64,000 bases of DNA from Callorhinus ursinus (lineage: Eukaryota; Chordata; Mammalia; Carnivora; Otariidae): NCBI RefSeq assembly GCF_003265705.1, contig NW_020312775.1:4482822-4546821 (forward strand), read 5' to 3'. The notes beneath the pieces are model-generated. The model was given only the letters and a program-made list of their open reading frames with translations, did no database searches and had not been told where the DNA came from. The translations under genes were made by a program, and so were the position numbers. Every line of letters begins with the position of its first letter. Positions within the stretch are counted from its first letter, which is position 1. Below are positions 1 to 12,444 of the stretch, piece by piece.

Positions 1-48
1 TTAGATCTGAGAGCAGGGATGGTGATCACTTTAAAAAAGCATTGTACT

Positions 49-246
49 AGGATACCTGGGTGGCTCAGTCGGTTATGCGTCTGCCTTTGGCTTAGGTCAT
101 GATCCCAGGGTCCTGGAATTGAGCCCCACCTCAGGCTTCCTGCTCAGTGGGTAATCTGCTTCTCTCTCTCCCACTCCCCCTGCTTGTGCACTCTCTCTCT
201 CTCTCTCTCTCTGTCAAATAAATTAATAAATAATCTTTTAAAAAAA
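49..246 (+). mobile_element. CAN-SINE (tRNA-Lys-derived)
   Basis: Starts with the diagnostic GGATACCTGGGTGGCTCAG head containing the pol III A box, followed by a B-box-like GGTCATGATCC, a CT-rich stretch at about 188-213 and an AT-rich AAATAAATTAATAAAT tail. Several CpG and other positions are changed, so this is an older copy. A-rich GCATTGT/GCACTGT matches on the two sides suggest a degraded target duplication. Confidence 0.93.
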
Positions 247-391
247 GAGCACTGTGCAGAAAGAAAAATGTTTAAATCAAATGCAAAAATTATAAAGTTA
301 GAATTTTAGACACTGGGGAACCTGAGTGCTGAGATCTTCAAGGGAAGAGGAACACCATCAGTAAACTTCAGCTTACCACATTAGTCACTCT

Positions 392-938
392 GTAGAGGAG
401 GAAAAATAATTTTCCCTCTCCCCTTTTAAGTTCTTGGCAGAGCATCCCCCTCATAATAAAAGACAAATTAACAAAAGAAAAACAAATCTAATAACATGTA
501 TACCTCCTATAAAAATGGAAGAGACCCAGGAAAACTGACTAATTCACCCAGATGGCCCAAGCCACCACCTTAAATACCATCTCCAGCTAAAGACAAAAAA
601 AAAGAAAAAATGTGGGAATAAGGGGAGGCCAGTTATGAGAGATTACCAAGAAAAGCACAATAGACAAGGGTAAGGTTGTTATGCAGAATTAAGTCGGTGC
701 CTTTTACACCAATAAAATTCTTTTGTGATTTATAGTCATCTTTCTCTTCCTGGTAGAGTGAGGGAGACACCCTTACAAATGGAGATTTCCCTTATAAATG
801 TAAATTTCCCTAATAAAAAGGCAACTTCTCTGTTTTCAGAGATTCTCCTGTGTCTACACTCTCTCAAAAATAATCAGCCCAATATAATACTCATGCCAAA
901 AAGGCATTTTGAGGTAGCAAATTTTGCTCCCCTTCACC
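392..938 (-). mobile_element. Old LTR-like repeat, family A, copy 1
   Basis: Read on the minus strand, this matches the copies at 2216 and 4370. They share a CAAAATNTGC head with TTTTGGCATNAG, a middle GGAGATGGTATTTAAGGTGGTGGCTT block, and an end in GAGGGAAAATTATTTTTCCTCC. The size (about 500 bp) and a poly(A)-signal-like AATAAA suit an ancient solo LTR. I cannot name the family. Boundaries are set by similarity to the other copies. Confidence 0.6.
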
Positions 939-1735
939 ACATTAGTGATTCTAAACTGCTGCCTCCAAATCCCACACTGATCAATGACACCTGAAAATAC
1001 CAGGATACTGGCACAATAGTACCTTCTTCGGGCCCCCTAACAATTCAGAAACATTAACCTGTGAGTGATTTACAGAGCCTACTAAAGGTCTGTCATTGCA
1101 GGATAGCAGTTTGTAACTTTAGATGCTCAACATTTTATTCAGATTTAAATAAGGATCCACATATACCACCTGTACTTTCCCTCCTGGTCCTTTTATGGTT
1201 TCCTGATAACTCACCTTACTATGGACTTTCATGAGCTTAGAATGCTGTTTAATCAGCCAAAAATTTCCTGACTGAAAGAATTATTAAGTTAAAAAATGTG
1301 TCATAAGTGGCATAATTTAAGACTCAAGCTAGACTGAAAAGCAGAAATGCAGAGTAAGGGCTTAAAATAATACCACTTAATGGATGGCCTGAATCATTGC
1401 TGGGTCTCTTCCATCTATATGTTTTATATAATAAAATAGCACTACACTTTCCAAGGAATTTCACAATCCCATAGAAGATTCCTTTTCATTGAGTTTTAAT
1501 TTGGGTTTAATATAGAACATATTTGAATGTCCTCCTTCTCAGGCAAATAGTGTTTCTATAAGAAGTGGATAAAGGATTAATTTCTTAGAATATGAATTGC
1601 TATAGTGAATCGCCATTGCTTTTGTCTGTCCAGCACTTTTTGCCTCCTTTACTTAGGAGTAGAATCCTTCTTTCTTATGGGGAGACAGTCCATGACTTTA
1701 ATCTTGCCCTGGGCATAGGGGTGGTTTTGTGACAT
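939..1735. other. No recognisable feature
   Basis: AT-rich DNA without an open frame of note or a repeat I recognise. The short open frame over 725-994 lies mostly in the neighbouring LTR-like repeat and has no coding character. Confidence 0.6.
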
Positions 1736-2085
1736 AGGAGTTTTCTTATGTTCCAAATCTGTCCAATCTCTGGTCCCAATGACTGGTCCAGGGATGAGCA
1801 CATGATTCAAATCAGGCTAGCCAAGGTGCTTCAGTTGAAATCTGCATGAAAATATGGGGTGGCTGATGGTCATCCTGCCATGCCTGTGGAAGGGAACTGT
1901 ATGAGAATGAAAACAAGCAGAAGTGATGCATGGAAAGAGAGTCAGAACTAGATCTAGTTGTGCCTGGAGCTAATTGAAATCCTTCTTTGACTTCACAGGT
2001 ACATAACTAATACATTATCTCTCTTTCTCTCTCTCTTTTTCCTTAGGTTAGTTTGTATTTGGCTTCTGATACTTGTAACCAAAAT
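1736..2085 (+). mobile_element. Ancient L1M-type 3' UTR remnant
   Basis: Contains the phrases typical of old mammalian L1M 3' ends: a GGTCCAGGGATGAGCACATG motif, an AATCAGGCTAGCCAA motif, and a terminal TTAGGTTAGTTTGTATTTGG followed by CTTGTAACCAAAA. It is heavily diverged. The 4008-4369 segment looks like the same 3' UTR type. Confidence 0.5.
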
Positions 2086-2215
2086 ATTTCCAAGTAACAC
2101 ATTTCCACATTTTGCACAGAAAAATGAATTAAAAATAGAGGATACCTTATTTTATGTAATTGGTATCTTTTTCAGAAGTTGGGAGTAAATAAATGTTGTG
2201 AATCAAATTATATGA

Positions 2216-2715
2216 AGGGTAGTAGAATATGCTAACCCAAAATATGCCTCTTTGGCATAAGGATTATTTTGTGCTGATTATTTTGAGAAACTGAAGACAC
2301 AAGAGAAGCTCTGAAAACAGAGTTCCTTTTGTAAGGGATATTTACATTAGAAAAGGGAACTGTGGGAGAAAGACAGAGATTATCAGAAATCACTTTTTAC
2401 CTGAGAGACTTATTTGCATAGCAGGGCAAACTTTGTTTACCATACATATTCTTTTCTCACATTCCTATCAATTGCCTTTCTCCCTTTGAAGCTCCAGACC
2501 CCTATCTCTTTCCTTTCCATAGGATGGTATATAAGTTTCAATTGTCTGGCTGCCTTTTGAGTCTTATAGCTTAGTGGATCTCCCATACATACTTATGTAC
2601 ATACATAATTTATATTGGTTCTGTTTCTCCTTTTAATCTTTGTATTACATGGGGGGAGGAAGTCTCAGCCAAGAATCTTGGAATGTAGAGGGAAAATTAT
2701 TTGTCCTCCCCTACA
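2216..2715 (+). mobile_element. Old LTR-like repeat, family A, copy 2
   Basis: Begins AGTAGAATATGCTAACCCAA and AATATGCCTCTTTGGCATAA, and ends with GAGGGAAAATTATTTGTCCT followed by CCCCTACA. The centre differs from copies 1 and 3, as if a subfamily variant. A Tigger-like transposon begins within about 8 bp of its 3' end. Confidence 0.6.
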
Positions 2716-2722
2716 CATACTA

Positions 2723-3228
2723 CAGACAATCCCTAACTTACGATGGTTTGAATTACAAATTTTCCACTTTACAATGGTGCAAAAGTCATACACATTCAAT
2801 AGAAACTGTATTTTGAGTTTTGAATTTTGGATCTTTTCCCAGGCTAGTGATATATAATACAATACTCTCTTCTGATGCTGGACAGTGGCAGTGAGCCACA
2901 GTTCCCAATCAGCCATATGATCATAATGGTATATAACCAATAAACTTACAACCATTCTGTACCCATACAACCATTCTGTTTTTCACATTCAGTACAGTAT
3001 TCAATAAATTATATGAGATAGTCAACATTTTATTTATAAAATAGGCTTTGCGTTAGATGATTTTGTCCAACTGTGGGCTATGTAAGTGTTCTGAGCATGT
3101 TTAAGGTAGACTAGGCTAAGCTATGATGTTCAGTAAATTAGGTGTATTAAATGCATTTTCTACTTACAATATTTTCAATTTCAGATATTTATTAGGACAT
3201 AACCACATCATAAGTTGAGGAAGATCTG
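2723..3228 (+). mobile_element. Tigger/MER2-like DNA transposon (TcMar)
   Basis: The sequence CAGACAATCCCTAACTTACG at the start and ACATCATAAGTTGAGGAAGA near the end form the imperfect terminal inverted repeats of the Tigger1/MER2 group. Internal phrases such as GCTAGGCTAAGCTATGATGT-type text are typical of it. A TA dinucleotide flanks both sides (2721-2722 and 3229-3230), the expected target duplication. At about 500 bp it is a non-autonomous deletion form without a transposase gene. Confidence 0.85.
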
Positions 3229-3230
3229 TA

Positions 3231-4005
3231 TATCAAAAAAATACATTGTGAAAAGTAGATTTGTCAGGAATCTTTCATAGTAAAGTTTTTTTGTTGTTGT
3301 TTTGTTGTTGTTTTTTAAGGACAGACATTATAAACCAATAAACCAAATGGAAAGGTATAAGTAACTCAGTGATCCTGGGAGAGCTACTCAGTTGGCTTTC
3401 ATGATCCTGGAAAGATAGCAATGACTTTAGTGATTTTGTTACTTCCTGGGTTTAATTCTTACCCTTGTAGGTTTAGAAATTTAATTTAGTGAGTGCATTA
3501 AGATAGGATCTGTCCCTCAGGGAAGGACTGACATTAAGCAAGCTCACAAAGACTAAAATAGAAAACAAAAAAATGCCAATTGATTAATGAACAATGAGAA
3601 GGACACTCATCCATTGGACCAGAATCCTTGTACCATCAGTCTTTGCATTTTGTTCTTTAGGGCAGAAATTTAAATCCTGAATCTTGATTCAGTCCACATA
3701 TGCTTTTTATAGGCCTGTGGTATAGTATATATAAAGTTTGGAATTAGATATCAATGTGAACAAGTTATTGAACTTTACATAAAAATCTAGACAAACCAGA
3801 ATATGTACCAATACTGCTTCCTCCTAACATGGCATCAATTGCCTGAATCTGAGTAGGGCCTGAGCCCTTTGTATGGGACATGGACTCTTCAATATACTAG
3901 AATCTTTATCAGGCTCTTTTTTTTTCATTTATATCCCTTTCCTAGTATATACAGGCATTTGGGTTTGATACATTTAGAAAGAAATGCTAAACATGAAGAC
4001 AATAA
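3231..4005. other. No recognisable feature
   Basis: AT-rich DNA with a GTT-repeat-like T-rich tract at about 3284-3316. No supported gene or element. Confidence 0.55.
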
Positions 4006-4007
4006 GC

Positions 4008-4369
4008 TCATTCTTTCTCCCTAGCCACAGAGATTGGTTCAACAGTGGGAATGTAAGTGAAGCCAATATAATTAGAATGAATCTCAGGAGCTTTTCTGGG
4101 AGTACTGGGGAAAAGATACTCACTGTTATTTTCTACTGAATATGACAAAGGAAACATGTATGTCTGGATGCTGTTGACAGCCATTCTGGGACTATATGGA
4201 AAGCAAGTCTTATGATAGCAAACTATGCCAAAGGAGACAGCAGAGTTGCCAAAAGAAATAAGGCCCTTTGGGACTTGATACAGCTGCAAGATCAAGCCTT
4301 AACTAAAGCTACACTGGAATTTTCAGGGACATAGGCATCATTATTTAAACCAGTTTGATTTGGGTGTAA
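4008..4369 (+). mobile_element. Ancient L1M-type 3' UTR remnant
   Basis: CCACAGAGATTGGTTCAACA, the following AGCCAATATAATTAGAATGA, CTGGGAGTACTGGGGAAAAG, and the terminal AAACCAGTTTGATTTGGGTG are diverged versions of a known L1M 3' UTR. The terminal phrase is cut where LTR-like copy 3 begins, which suggests the LTR inserted into it. The minus-strand open frame across it is not a gene. Confidence 0.5.
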
Positions 4370-4878
4370 AGGGAACAAATATGCCATCCCAAAATATGCT
4401 TTTTGGGCATAAGTATTATTTTGGGTTGCAGACACAGGAGAACCTCTGGAAACAGCATAGAAGTTGCCCTCTGTTCGAGAAATCTACACTCACAAGGGTT
4501 ACTCCACTTGTAAGGGTGTCTCCCTCTCTGTATTAGACTATTTAGGCGACTAAATCTCTAGAAACTTATGAATGGAGAAGTCAGCCACTTAAATCTACAT
4601 AACAACCATATGCTTGTCTACAGTGCTTTTTGTGATACCCTCCCATAAATGGATCCCCCAATCCTCAATATCTTTTGTCTTTATCTGGAGATGGCATTTA
4701 AGGTGGTGGCTTAGGCCATTTGGGGTGTTACTTAGTTTTCCTGGGTTTTTCCCATTTGTATAGGAAGTATACATGGTATTAATCTTTTGTTTGCTTTTCT
4801 CCTGTTAGTTTTTCTATTACAGGGGTCTCAAGCAAGAATCTAGAGATAAAGGAAAAATTATTTTTCCTCCCTTATAGG
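4370..4878 (+). mobile_element. Old LTR-like repeat, family A, copy 3
   Basis: Carries the same head (CCCAAAATATGC, TTTTGGGCATAAG) and tail (GATAAAGGAAAAATTATTTT, TCCTCCC) as the copies at 392 and 2216. Its centre resembles copy 1 closely, including GGAGATGGCATTTAAGGTGG. It interrupts an L1M 3' end. Confidence 0.6.
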
Positions 4879-5422
4879 TAATTTGCCACAAACAAGTATT
4901 CCAATATGTGAAAGATCTTTTTTTCCCCAATAGAATATCTAGCAAAACCACTGTTACTCATGAGAGTGTGGCAAATCCTTTAGAAATTGTAAGGAGGAAA
5001 AAGATTAAGAATTACTACTGTAAACTACAAGATATAGTAATATTAGGGTTCACTTACTGAATCCCACTTTTAGTCCCACCTTTATGAGATTGTACCTAGT
5101 TCACCTGGGTTAGATTTTGGATCTTCCCAAACTCTTTAGCCTTCACAGTCAACTTCTTGCTTTGTCCACACATGACTAGTCATATCTCCTTTTATGAAGA
5201 TTTAACATTTGAGTTCAATTATATTAATCCAATCTTCAAAGTTTGGGTGAGATAATTTATAGGCTTATTCTTTCACTGTGAATAAGAGGAATATATATGG
5301 CTGCATTGGCATGTAATCTACTTACACAGGATATTTTTAAATCCAGGAATATATCTGTTATGTAAAGAATTATTTTTGGCAGCTCTAAGAATCTGAAATA
5401 TAGATAAAAATCAGGAAAACAC
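4879..5422. other. No recognisable feature
   Basis: AT-rich, without a supported open frame or identifiable repeat. Confidence 0.55.
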
Positions 5423-5430
5423 AAAAAGAT

Positions 5431-5611
5431 TTTTCTTTTTTTAAAGATTTTTTATTTATTTGTCAGAGAGAGGGAGAGCACAAGCAGGGGGAGTGGCCGA
5501 AGGCAGAGGCCGAAGCAGCCTCCCTACTGAGCAAGGACTCGATCCCAGGACCCTGGGATCATGACCTGAGCCAAAGGCAGATGCTTAACCAACTGAGCCA
5601 CCCAGCATCCC
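5431..5611 (-). mobile_element. CAN-SINE
   Basis: Minus-strand copy: poly(T)/ATTTATTT tail on the left, GGATCATGACCTGAGCC and AACTGAGCCACCCAG (B- and A-box complements) on the right. It is flanked by an AAAAAGAT target duplication at 5423-5430 and 5612-5619. Confidence 0.93.
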
Positions 5612-5619
5612 AAAAAGAT

Positions 5620-6218
5620 CTATGAAGCCCAATTACATGTAATAAAGTTCTTGCAAAACTGTACATTGCTTCTGCCAGAGGGCCCATCCTCAGTTCCTTA
5701 GAGCTGTTTACTTTTATTTTGTACAGTTTTGAAAAAAGTGATTAGGCTATAAAATTTAGAAGTAATAAATCAGAAGTGTGTGTGGAGGTAGTATTGTTAG
5801 AACTAAGCCCTGGAAGAAAGGGAGGGAGAGAGGAAGGGGAGACTCAGAAACAAAAGAGAGGGAGACTCAGAAACCACAGCATTATCATTGAGCCAAAGAA
5901 GCTCATACAGATGAACTGACTCTGAAAGTAATATAGTATCATGCATAAGGTAGTACAATCACTGGTATTCAATTTGATAAGACTGATTAACCTGAAAGTT
6001 AAATTATGTTCAGTAACATTTATTTAAGAAGACATATAACTATGCTATATATTTTAGAAGTATTTCTTCTCAAAGAATTAAGCCATGGTTTTCAAAGAAA
6101 TATACTTCAGTTATAACAAATGACATAGTTTGAGCATATATTAAGAGCTAAATATATAAGATCCTTGTAAATCCACTTTGCTTTCTTGTGGATAAGGTGC
6201 CTATTAAATGACAATTTG

Positions 6219-6220
<2 letters not shown>
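5620..6220. other. No recognisable feature
   Basis: AT-rich sequence with a GGGAGACTCAGAAAC motif repeated twice around 5838-5876. No gene or element identified. Confidence 0.5.

Positions 6221-6256
<36 letters not shown>
6221..6256. repeat. (TG)n microsatellite
   Basis: A run of about 16 nearly perfect TG units after a slightly interrupted start. Likely length-polymorphic. Confidence 0.95.
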
Positions 6257-7257
6257 GAAAAAATAATAATTTATGTAGAACATTATTTACCTGCAAAAAA
6301 GTTAAGATGACCTTATTTTCAACTATAAATTAGGACATATAACTTGATAGAAGATTTTTTTCCAATTCACAAGTGTATTTATGTGAATAGTCTTGCAGAT
6401 GCATAAAAACAAAATATTTATCCCTAATTTAAAATAATAAAATGAGGGCTGTCTGAAAGAAATATTGGAAGTGTTCTGTATGTAATATAATCCCTCACCA
6501 ACCACATTCTACCATGCAAGAATTTACTTTGGCATAACTTCTAAAGCCACAAGGATTTGGTTTATGTTAGTCACTTCTGTTGAAGATAATTTTAAAGGAA
6601 GGGAGTGTGGAATTGGTAAGAGAAAAAAGGTGGCAAATGGTTGTTTGAGGAAGAGTAAGGGTTTTACGGTGCAGCCATAAGAGAAAGGACTTGAACCCTG
6701 ACCTTGGAACTGCATTAGTTAGCAAGGAAGGAACTAAGATATATGAAATTTTTCTCTAATATCATAATGGCATCTGGAAACAGGGAGGTAACTAAATTGA
6801 TTTTCAAAAGAATCTTAAAATCAGAAAAGCACATAACACTTAGTTGGAGGGAAATGTCTACACACACACACATCAAATTGTCAGTAGGAATATTATCTAC
6901 AAAAAAGCAAAATGTCTAATAAAGGTCAGGGATAGAACCAAATTTTACTGGCCTAAGGTTTGGAAGTCCCTGTTTTAGAAAAAGAACAAAAAAATTATAA
7001 ATACAAAATTGATATGAAATGCACAGCAGTCTGAATCAAAAGCAAATAAATAGCCTGCTTTTGCAAATCTTAAAAAAGCATAACCATGTGAACAAACACA
7101 TTGCTATTGTCCCTTCCAAGATTTGGAAGTTTTTCCTAAAAATGAGGAGCCCTGAAGCATAAGCTTCATTAGTTTCATGGTAAATACACTTCTCCAGAAA
7201 GTAATGATAGATATAAATTAACTATTTAGAGTCATTTATTATTAAGTGTGTATACCA
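6257..7257. other. No recognisable feature
   Basis: AT-rich unique-looking DNA; the small open frames here are short and lack coding features. Confidence 0.5.
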
Positions 7258-7980
7258 CAGTTAGCCAAAGTCTGAAAATTGAGGACACAGTCTTTCAGAC
7301 TGCCTAATCTGCCCAAGATTTCTGATACCAACTGCAAGGGAACCACAGTCTAACTACAAACTTAGATGGCTCAGTCCTCAAGACTGCTTTTACTTTTGAC
7401 AACTGCAAGTTGTTGGGAATTCCCAAAAACCCTCCTCAAGTTTGATAAGTCATTGCAAAGACTCACAGAACTCCCTGAAAGCTGTTATACTCACAGTTAT
7501 GGTTCATTATGAAAAAAAAGGGGCACACAGACCCAGGAAGGGACTCATAGGGCAGGGTTGGGAGGATACCAAATGGAAAGCTACCATTGTCTTAAAAATG
7601 CATTACCCTGTCATTATCCATGTGTAACAATAACATGGAGTATTGCCGGCCAGGAAGCTCACATAAGCTTTTTGTCCAGAGATTTTATTGGAGTTTCATT
7701 GCATAGGCCTGATAGATAGATTGACTGATTGATTGCCTATGTGTTGAGCTCAATTTCCAGCAACCTCCTCCTGTCCACAGAGATCAGGCTGCTATCACAT
7801 GGTCTGAGGAGCTCACCATAAGTAATTTCATTAACATAAACTATCAGGTGTGCCCAAGGGACCAACTGTTAATACCAAAGACATTCCTATCACTCAGAAA
7901 ATTCCAAGGGTTTAGAGGTTACCTCCTAGGAGCCAGAGACTAAGGCCTAACCTCTCTTAGGACAAAGACAAATTCTTTAC
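7258..7980 (-). mobile_element. Ancient LTR-like repeat, family B, copy 1
   Basis: Diverged copy of a family also seen at 22762, 44400 and 52390. Shared text includes ATTCCCAAAAACCCTCCTCA-type and TTCATTGCATAGGCCTGAT, CATTAACATAAACTATCAGG and ATCACTCAGAAAATTCCAAG. Orientation is defined by the 52390 copy, where the LTR-like TGTGA start reads on the plus strand. The family is old and I cannot name it. Confidence 0.55.
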
Positions 7981-8494
7981 TCCACGGTAAAAAATACCAT
8001 TGATGTACTCCTTAGTCTTATTCCAATTTTATTTTTATGAATTTTTAAATATTCATAAGGGTTTATATGACTCCCCAATTCTGTTTTTTTTTTTGTTGTA
8101 GGCTTATAAATTCCTCATCTTTATCATAGTTGCCTGATAGTGGGAGGGAAAATTATTTTGTCAATGTGATTTAGGTCATCTCTGCAAAATCTGATAATTT
8201 ACAACTGTGACAAATGTCAAAACTGTATGGATGAATTGATTTTATTTTTGTATTACATTTGGAAATGACAGAAATACATTTAAAAATAACTGTAATGAAA
8301 GGAATTGATTGGCTCATGTGACTAGCCTGTCTTGCAAGCAATATCTTACTTTAAGAATAGCTGGAATCAGAACTTGTGAAAATATTATCAAGACACAATT
8401 TCTTCCAGTTACTCAGATGTACTTTGACCAACAAAAAATGACCATCATCAGCTTCAGAAGTTTACAGTCTCACAGTCTACCAGGAGAAAAAAAG
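7981..8494. other. No recognisable feature
   Basis: AT-rich region with a T9 tract near 8086. The open frame 8309-8542 runs into the L1 remnant and is not supported as a gene. Confidence 0.5.
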
Positions 8495-10853
8495 AATGAC
8501 ATGTTCTCATTCTGGATATTTCATATAAATGGAATCACATAATAAGTGGCATTTTGTGCAGCTTCTTTCAATTAGCATAATGTTTTCAAGATTTATCCAT
8601 ATTGTAACCTGAGTAAGTTTTTCATTCACTTTTATGCCTGGAAAATATTTCATTGTATGAATATATCACATTTCCTTTATCCATTTATCAACTGATGGAC
8701 ATTAAGGATGGTTTCTGATTTTTTACTATTATGAGTAATGTTGAGTCATGTACAGTTTTTGTGGAAACATATGTTTTCAATTCCCTTGAGTGTATACCTA
8801 AGTAGAATTGCTGGGTCATATGGTAAATCTATGTTTACTTTTGTGAGAAACTGCCAACATATTTTCCAAAGCACCTGCATCATTTTAAATTCCCACCACC
8901 AATGTTCAATGGTTCAAATTTTTCCCCATCGTTGCCACAACTCTTATTGCCTGTCTTCTTTATTGTAGTTAACCTGATGGGTGTGAAGTGGTATTAGCAC
9001 ATTGGAGTTTTAATTTGCATTTCCCTAATGACTAATGATATTGAACATCTATTCATGGACTGTATTGGCCATTTGTATATCTTTTTTGAAGAAAGATCTG
9101 TTCAAGTCTCTTACCATTTTGTTAACTGTTTTTGTTTTTTTTACCTTTTTGTCATTGGGTTGTAGGAATTCTTTCTATATGCTGGTTATTAGACTCTTTT
9201 TAGATATATAATTTGCAAATATATTCTCCCATTCTGTGGATTGTCTTCTCACTTCCTTGTTAGTTACCTTTACAACACAAAACTATTTTAAAAGTAAAAT
9301 TTATCTATGTTTTTTCTTTTGTTGCTTGTGCTTTTGGTATCATATCTAAGAAACCATTACCTAAACCAAAGTCACAAAGATTTATATGTATATTTTTTTC
9401 AGAGACTTTTATAGTTTTAGCTCTTAAATTTGGATTGTTGATCCATTTTGAGTAAGCTTTTGTATATGATGTGACATATAGGTGTTTCTGTATATAAGTT
9501 CAGTTTTACTCTTAGATGTGGCTCTCCAGTAGACCCAGCACCATTTCTTGAAATGACTATTAAACTTAACTAAATTATCATGGCATATTTGTGAAAATCA
9601 TTTGAGAAATATGTGAGAGTTTACCTCTGGAATCTCAATTTTATTCCATTGATCTATATGTCTGTCTTTATGCTAGTGCCACACAGTCTTGATTACTGTA
9701 GCTTTGCAATAAATTTTTAAATCAGGAAGTATTACTCTGCCAAATTTGTTCTTTCTCAATATAGTTTTGGCTCTTCTGAATTCCTTACAGTTCCATATGA
9801 ATTTTAGTATCTGCTTGTCAATTTCTCCCAAAATCACAATTGGGATTTTTATTGGAATTGCATTGACTCAGGATAAATTTGGGGAGTAGTGCCAACTTAA
9901 CAATATTAAATATTCCAACCCATGAACATATCTTTCTATTAATTTAGGTCTTCTTAAAGTGCTTATAATAATGTTTCATAATTTTCAACGTGCAAATCTT
10001 GCACCACTTTGATTCAATGTGCTCTTAAGTATTTTTATGAATTGAATTATTTTCTTAATCTCATTTTCAGATTATTAATTGCTAATGGATGAAAAATACA
10101 AATGATTTTTGTGTATTGATCTTGTTTACTGCAATCTTACTAAACTCACTTATTAACTCCAGTTTTTTGCATGTATGTGATTCCTTAGCATTTCTCTATG
10201 CAAAATTGCATCTTCTTAAAATAGAGGTAGTTTTAGTTCTTCTTTTCCAATCTGGTTATGTTTTATTTATTATTCTTGCTGAATTTCTCTGCCTAGAAAC
10301 TCTAGTACAATGTGGAATAGAAGTGGTAAGAATGGACACCTTTGCCTTCTTCCTGATCTTAGGGGGTAAGCATCTAGTCTTTCACTATTAAGTATGATAT
10401 TATCTGTAGGATTTGCATAGATTCTTTTTATTAGGTAGTGAAAGTTCCTTCTATTCCTAAGTGTTCAGTTTTTTAATTATGAAAGCATGCTGGATTTTGT
10501 CAAATGTTTTCCTACATTTATTGAGATGTTCATGTGGGGTTTTTTTTTGTCCTTTATTCTATTAATATGGTGTATTACATGGATTGCTTTTGGCATATTT
10601 AACCACTTTTGCAACCTGGGATAAACCCCACTTGATCGTGGTGTATACTCTTTTTTATACAATGCTGGATACTGTTTACTAGTATTTTATTGAGGATTTT
10701 TGTGTCTATAGTCATAAAGGCTATTGGTCTATAATTTTCTTATGATAGCTTGGTCTGGTTTTGATATTAGGGGAATAATGGCAACATAAAGAGAGTTAGG
10801 AAGTGTTTGATCCTCTTTTAATTTTTAGATGAGTTTGTGAAGGACTTAATTCT

Positions 10854-11043
10854 TTTTTTTAAATATTTTATTTTCTTATTAGAGAGAGAGAAAAAAAACA
10901 CAAGCCAGGGAGAAGGACAGAGGGAGAGGGAGAAGTAGATTCCCCATTGAGCAGGGAGCATGATGCAGGGCTTGATCCCAGGACCACGAGATCATGACCT
11001 GAGCCAAAGGCAGATGTTTAACCGGCTCAGCCACACAGGCACC
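10854..11043 (-). mobile_element. CAN-SINE inside the old L1
   Basis: T-rich/TATTTTATTTTC tail on the left, AGATCATGACCTGAGCCAAA and GGCTCAGCCACACAGGCACC on the right. It is diverged and inserted in the minus-strand L1. No clear target duplication. Confidence 0.88.
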
Positions 11044-12365
11044 ATCAACCAATTTGTATCTTGATATTTAATGTGTATTTCTTATAAAGCTTTCTCTTGT
11101 ATCCAGTCTCAAATTTCTGCTTTTTAATAGAAATATTTAGTGTATTTACATTTAAAGTAATTATTGATATGGTTGCACTTGAGTCTGCCATTTTACTATT
11201 GGTTTTCAGTTAGTTATACTTTATTTTTCTTTCTCCTTTCCTGCATTCCTTTGTGTTAATATTTTTACCTTATTTTAATTCCTCTATTGTCTTGTAAGAT
11301 ATGTTTTTTCACTATTTCTTTTAGCAGTTGCTCTGGGGACTATATCATGCATCTTACTCTATCACAGTCTTCTCTGAATGAATATTGAATTACCTCAGGT
11401 AAAATATATTAACCTTCCAATGATATATTTCTATTTATCATTCCCTATTTTAATGTTATAGTTGTCATTTATTATTGTATCTATAAACATTATTACCCAA
11501 CAACACATTTTTATAATTTTTGTTCAGATAGTCCTATGTCTATGAAACATGTTAAGAGAAAAAATATATATATAGTCTTGGATTTCTTTTAAATTCTATA
11601 AATTGGAGCTGCCCTCTGTTGTCATTTCTCTTCAGCCTAAAGAACTTCTGTTAACATTTCCTGTAGTGCAGGTCTGCTGTAAACAAATTCTGTAAATTTT
11701 TGTTTGCCTAAAAATCTATTTTTTCTTAATTTTTGTAAGTTATTTTTGCTGAAAATAGAATTCTTGACTGATAGTATTTTTGCTTTTATTTTTTTAATTC
11801 TATGTTTTTGTTTGTATGCTTGTTTTTTGTTTTTGTTTTTGTTTTTTACATCAAGCACTTTGGAATATGTTGTTTCAATGTCTTCTGGTCTCCATGATGT
11901 CTGTGGGAAAATTATCCATTAACTGTGGGGTTTTTTCCCCTATGTATAATGAGTCAATTTTCTCTATTCCCAAGATTTTCACTTTATCTTTGACTCTAAG
12001 CAATTTGAGTATTGAATGTGCCTGGATATAGTTTTGTGTGTGTGTGTGTTTACTTACTTTCATTGAACATCTTGGAAATGAAAGTTAATTTAATTTTTTT
12101 CACCAAATTTGGGAAGGTTTTGGCAATTATTTCTTCTCATAGTTTTCTTCCCCTTCCTCTCTCCCCACTTTCTTCATTTTGTCCCATAATTCTCTAAGTC
12201 TCTATTTTTCTTTAATTTTTTCTCTCTCCTTTGGATTATATAATTTTAATTTATTTATCTTCAAATTCACTATATTTGTTTTTTGCCATCTCCTACCTGT
12301 TATTGAGTGCATCTAGTGAATTTTAAATTCCATTACTATACTTGTGAGTTTTTGAATTTCCACTT

Positions 12366-12444
12366 TTTATATTATTATATTATTTTATTATAATATATAA
12401 TATATATATTATGCTTTATTATATATTATATTATTTATATTATT
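12366..12444. repeat. AT-rich low-complexity tract
   Basis: About 80 bp of almost pure A/T with TATTATATTATTTATATT-like units inside the old L1. Confidence 0.85.
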
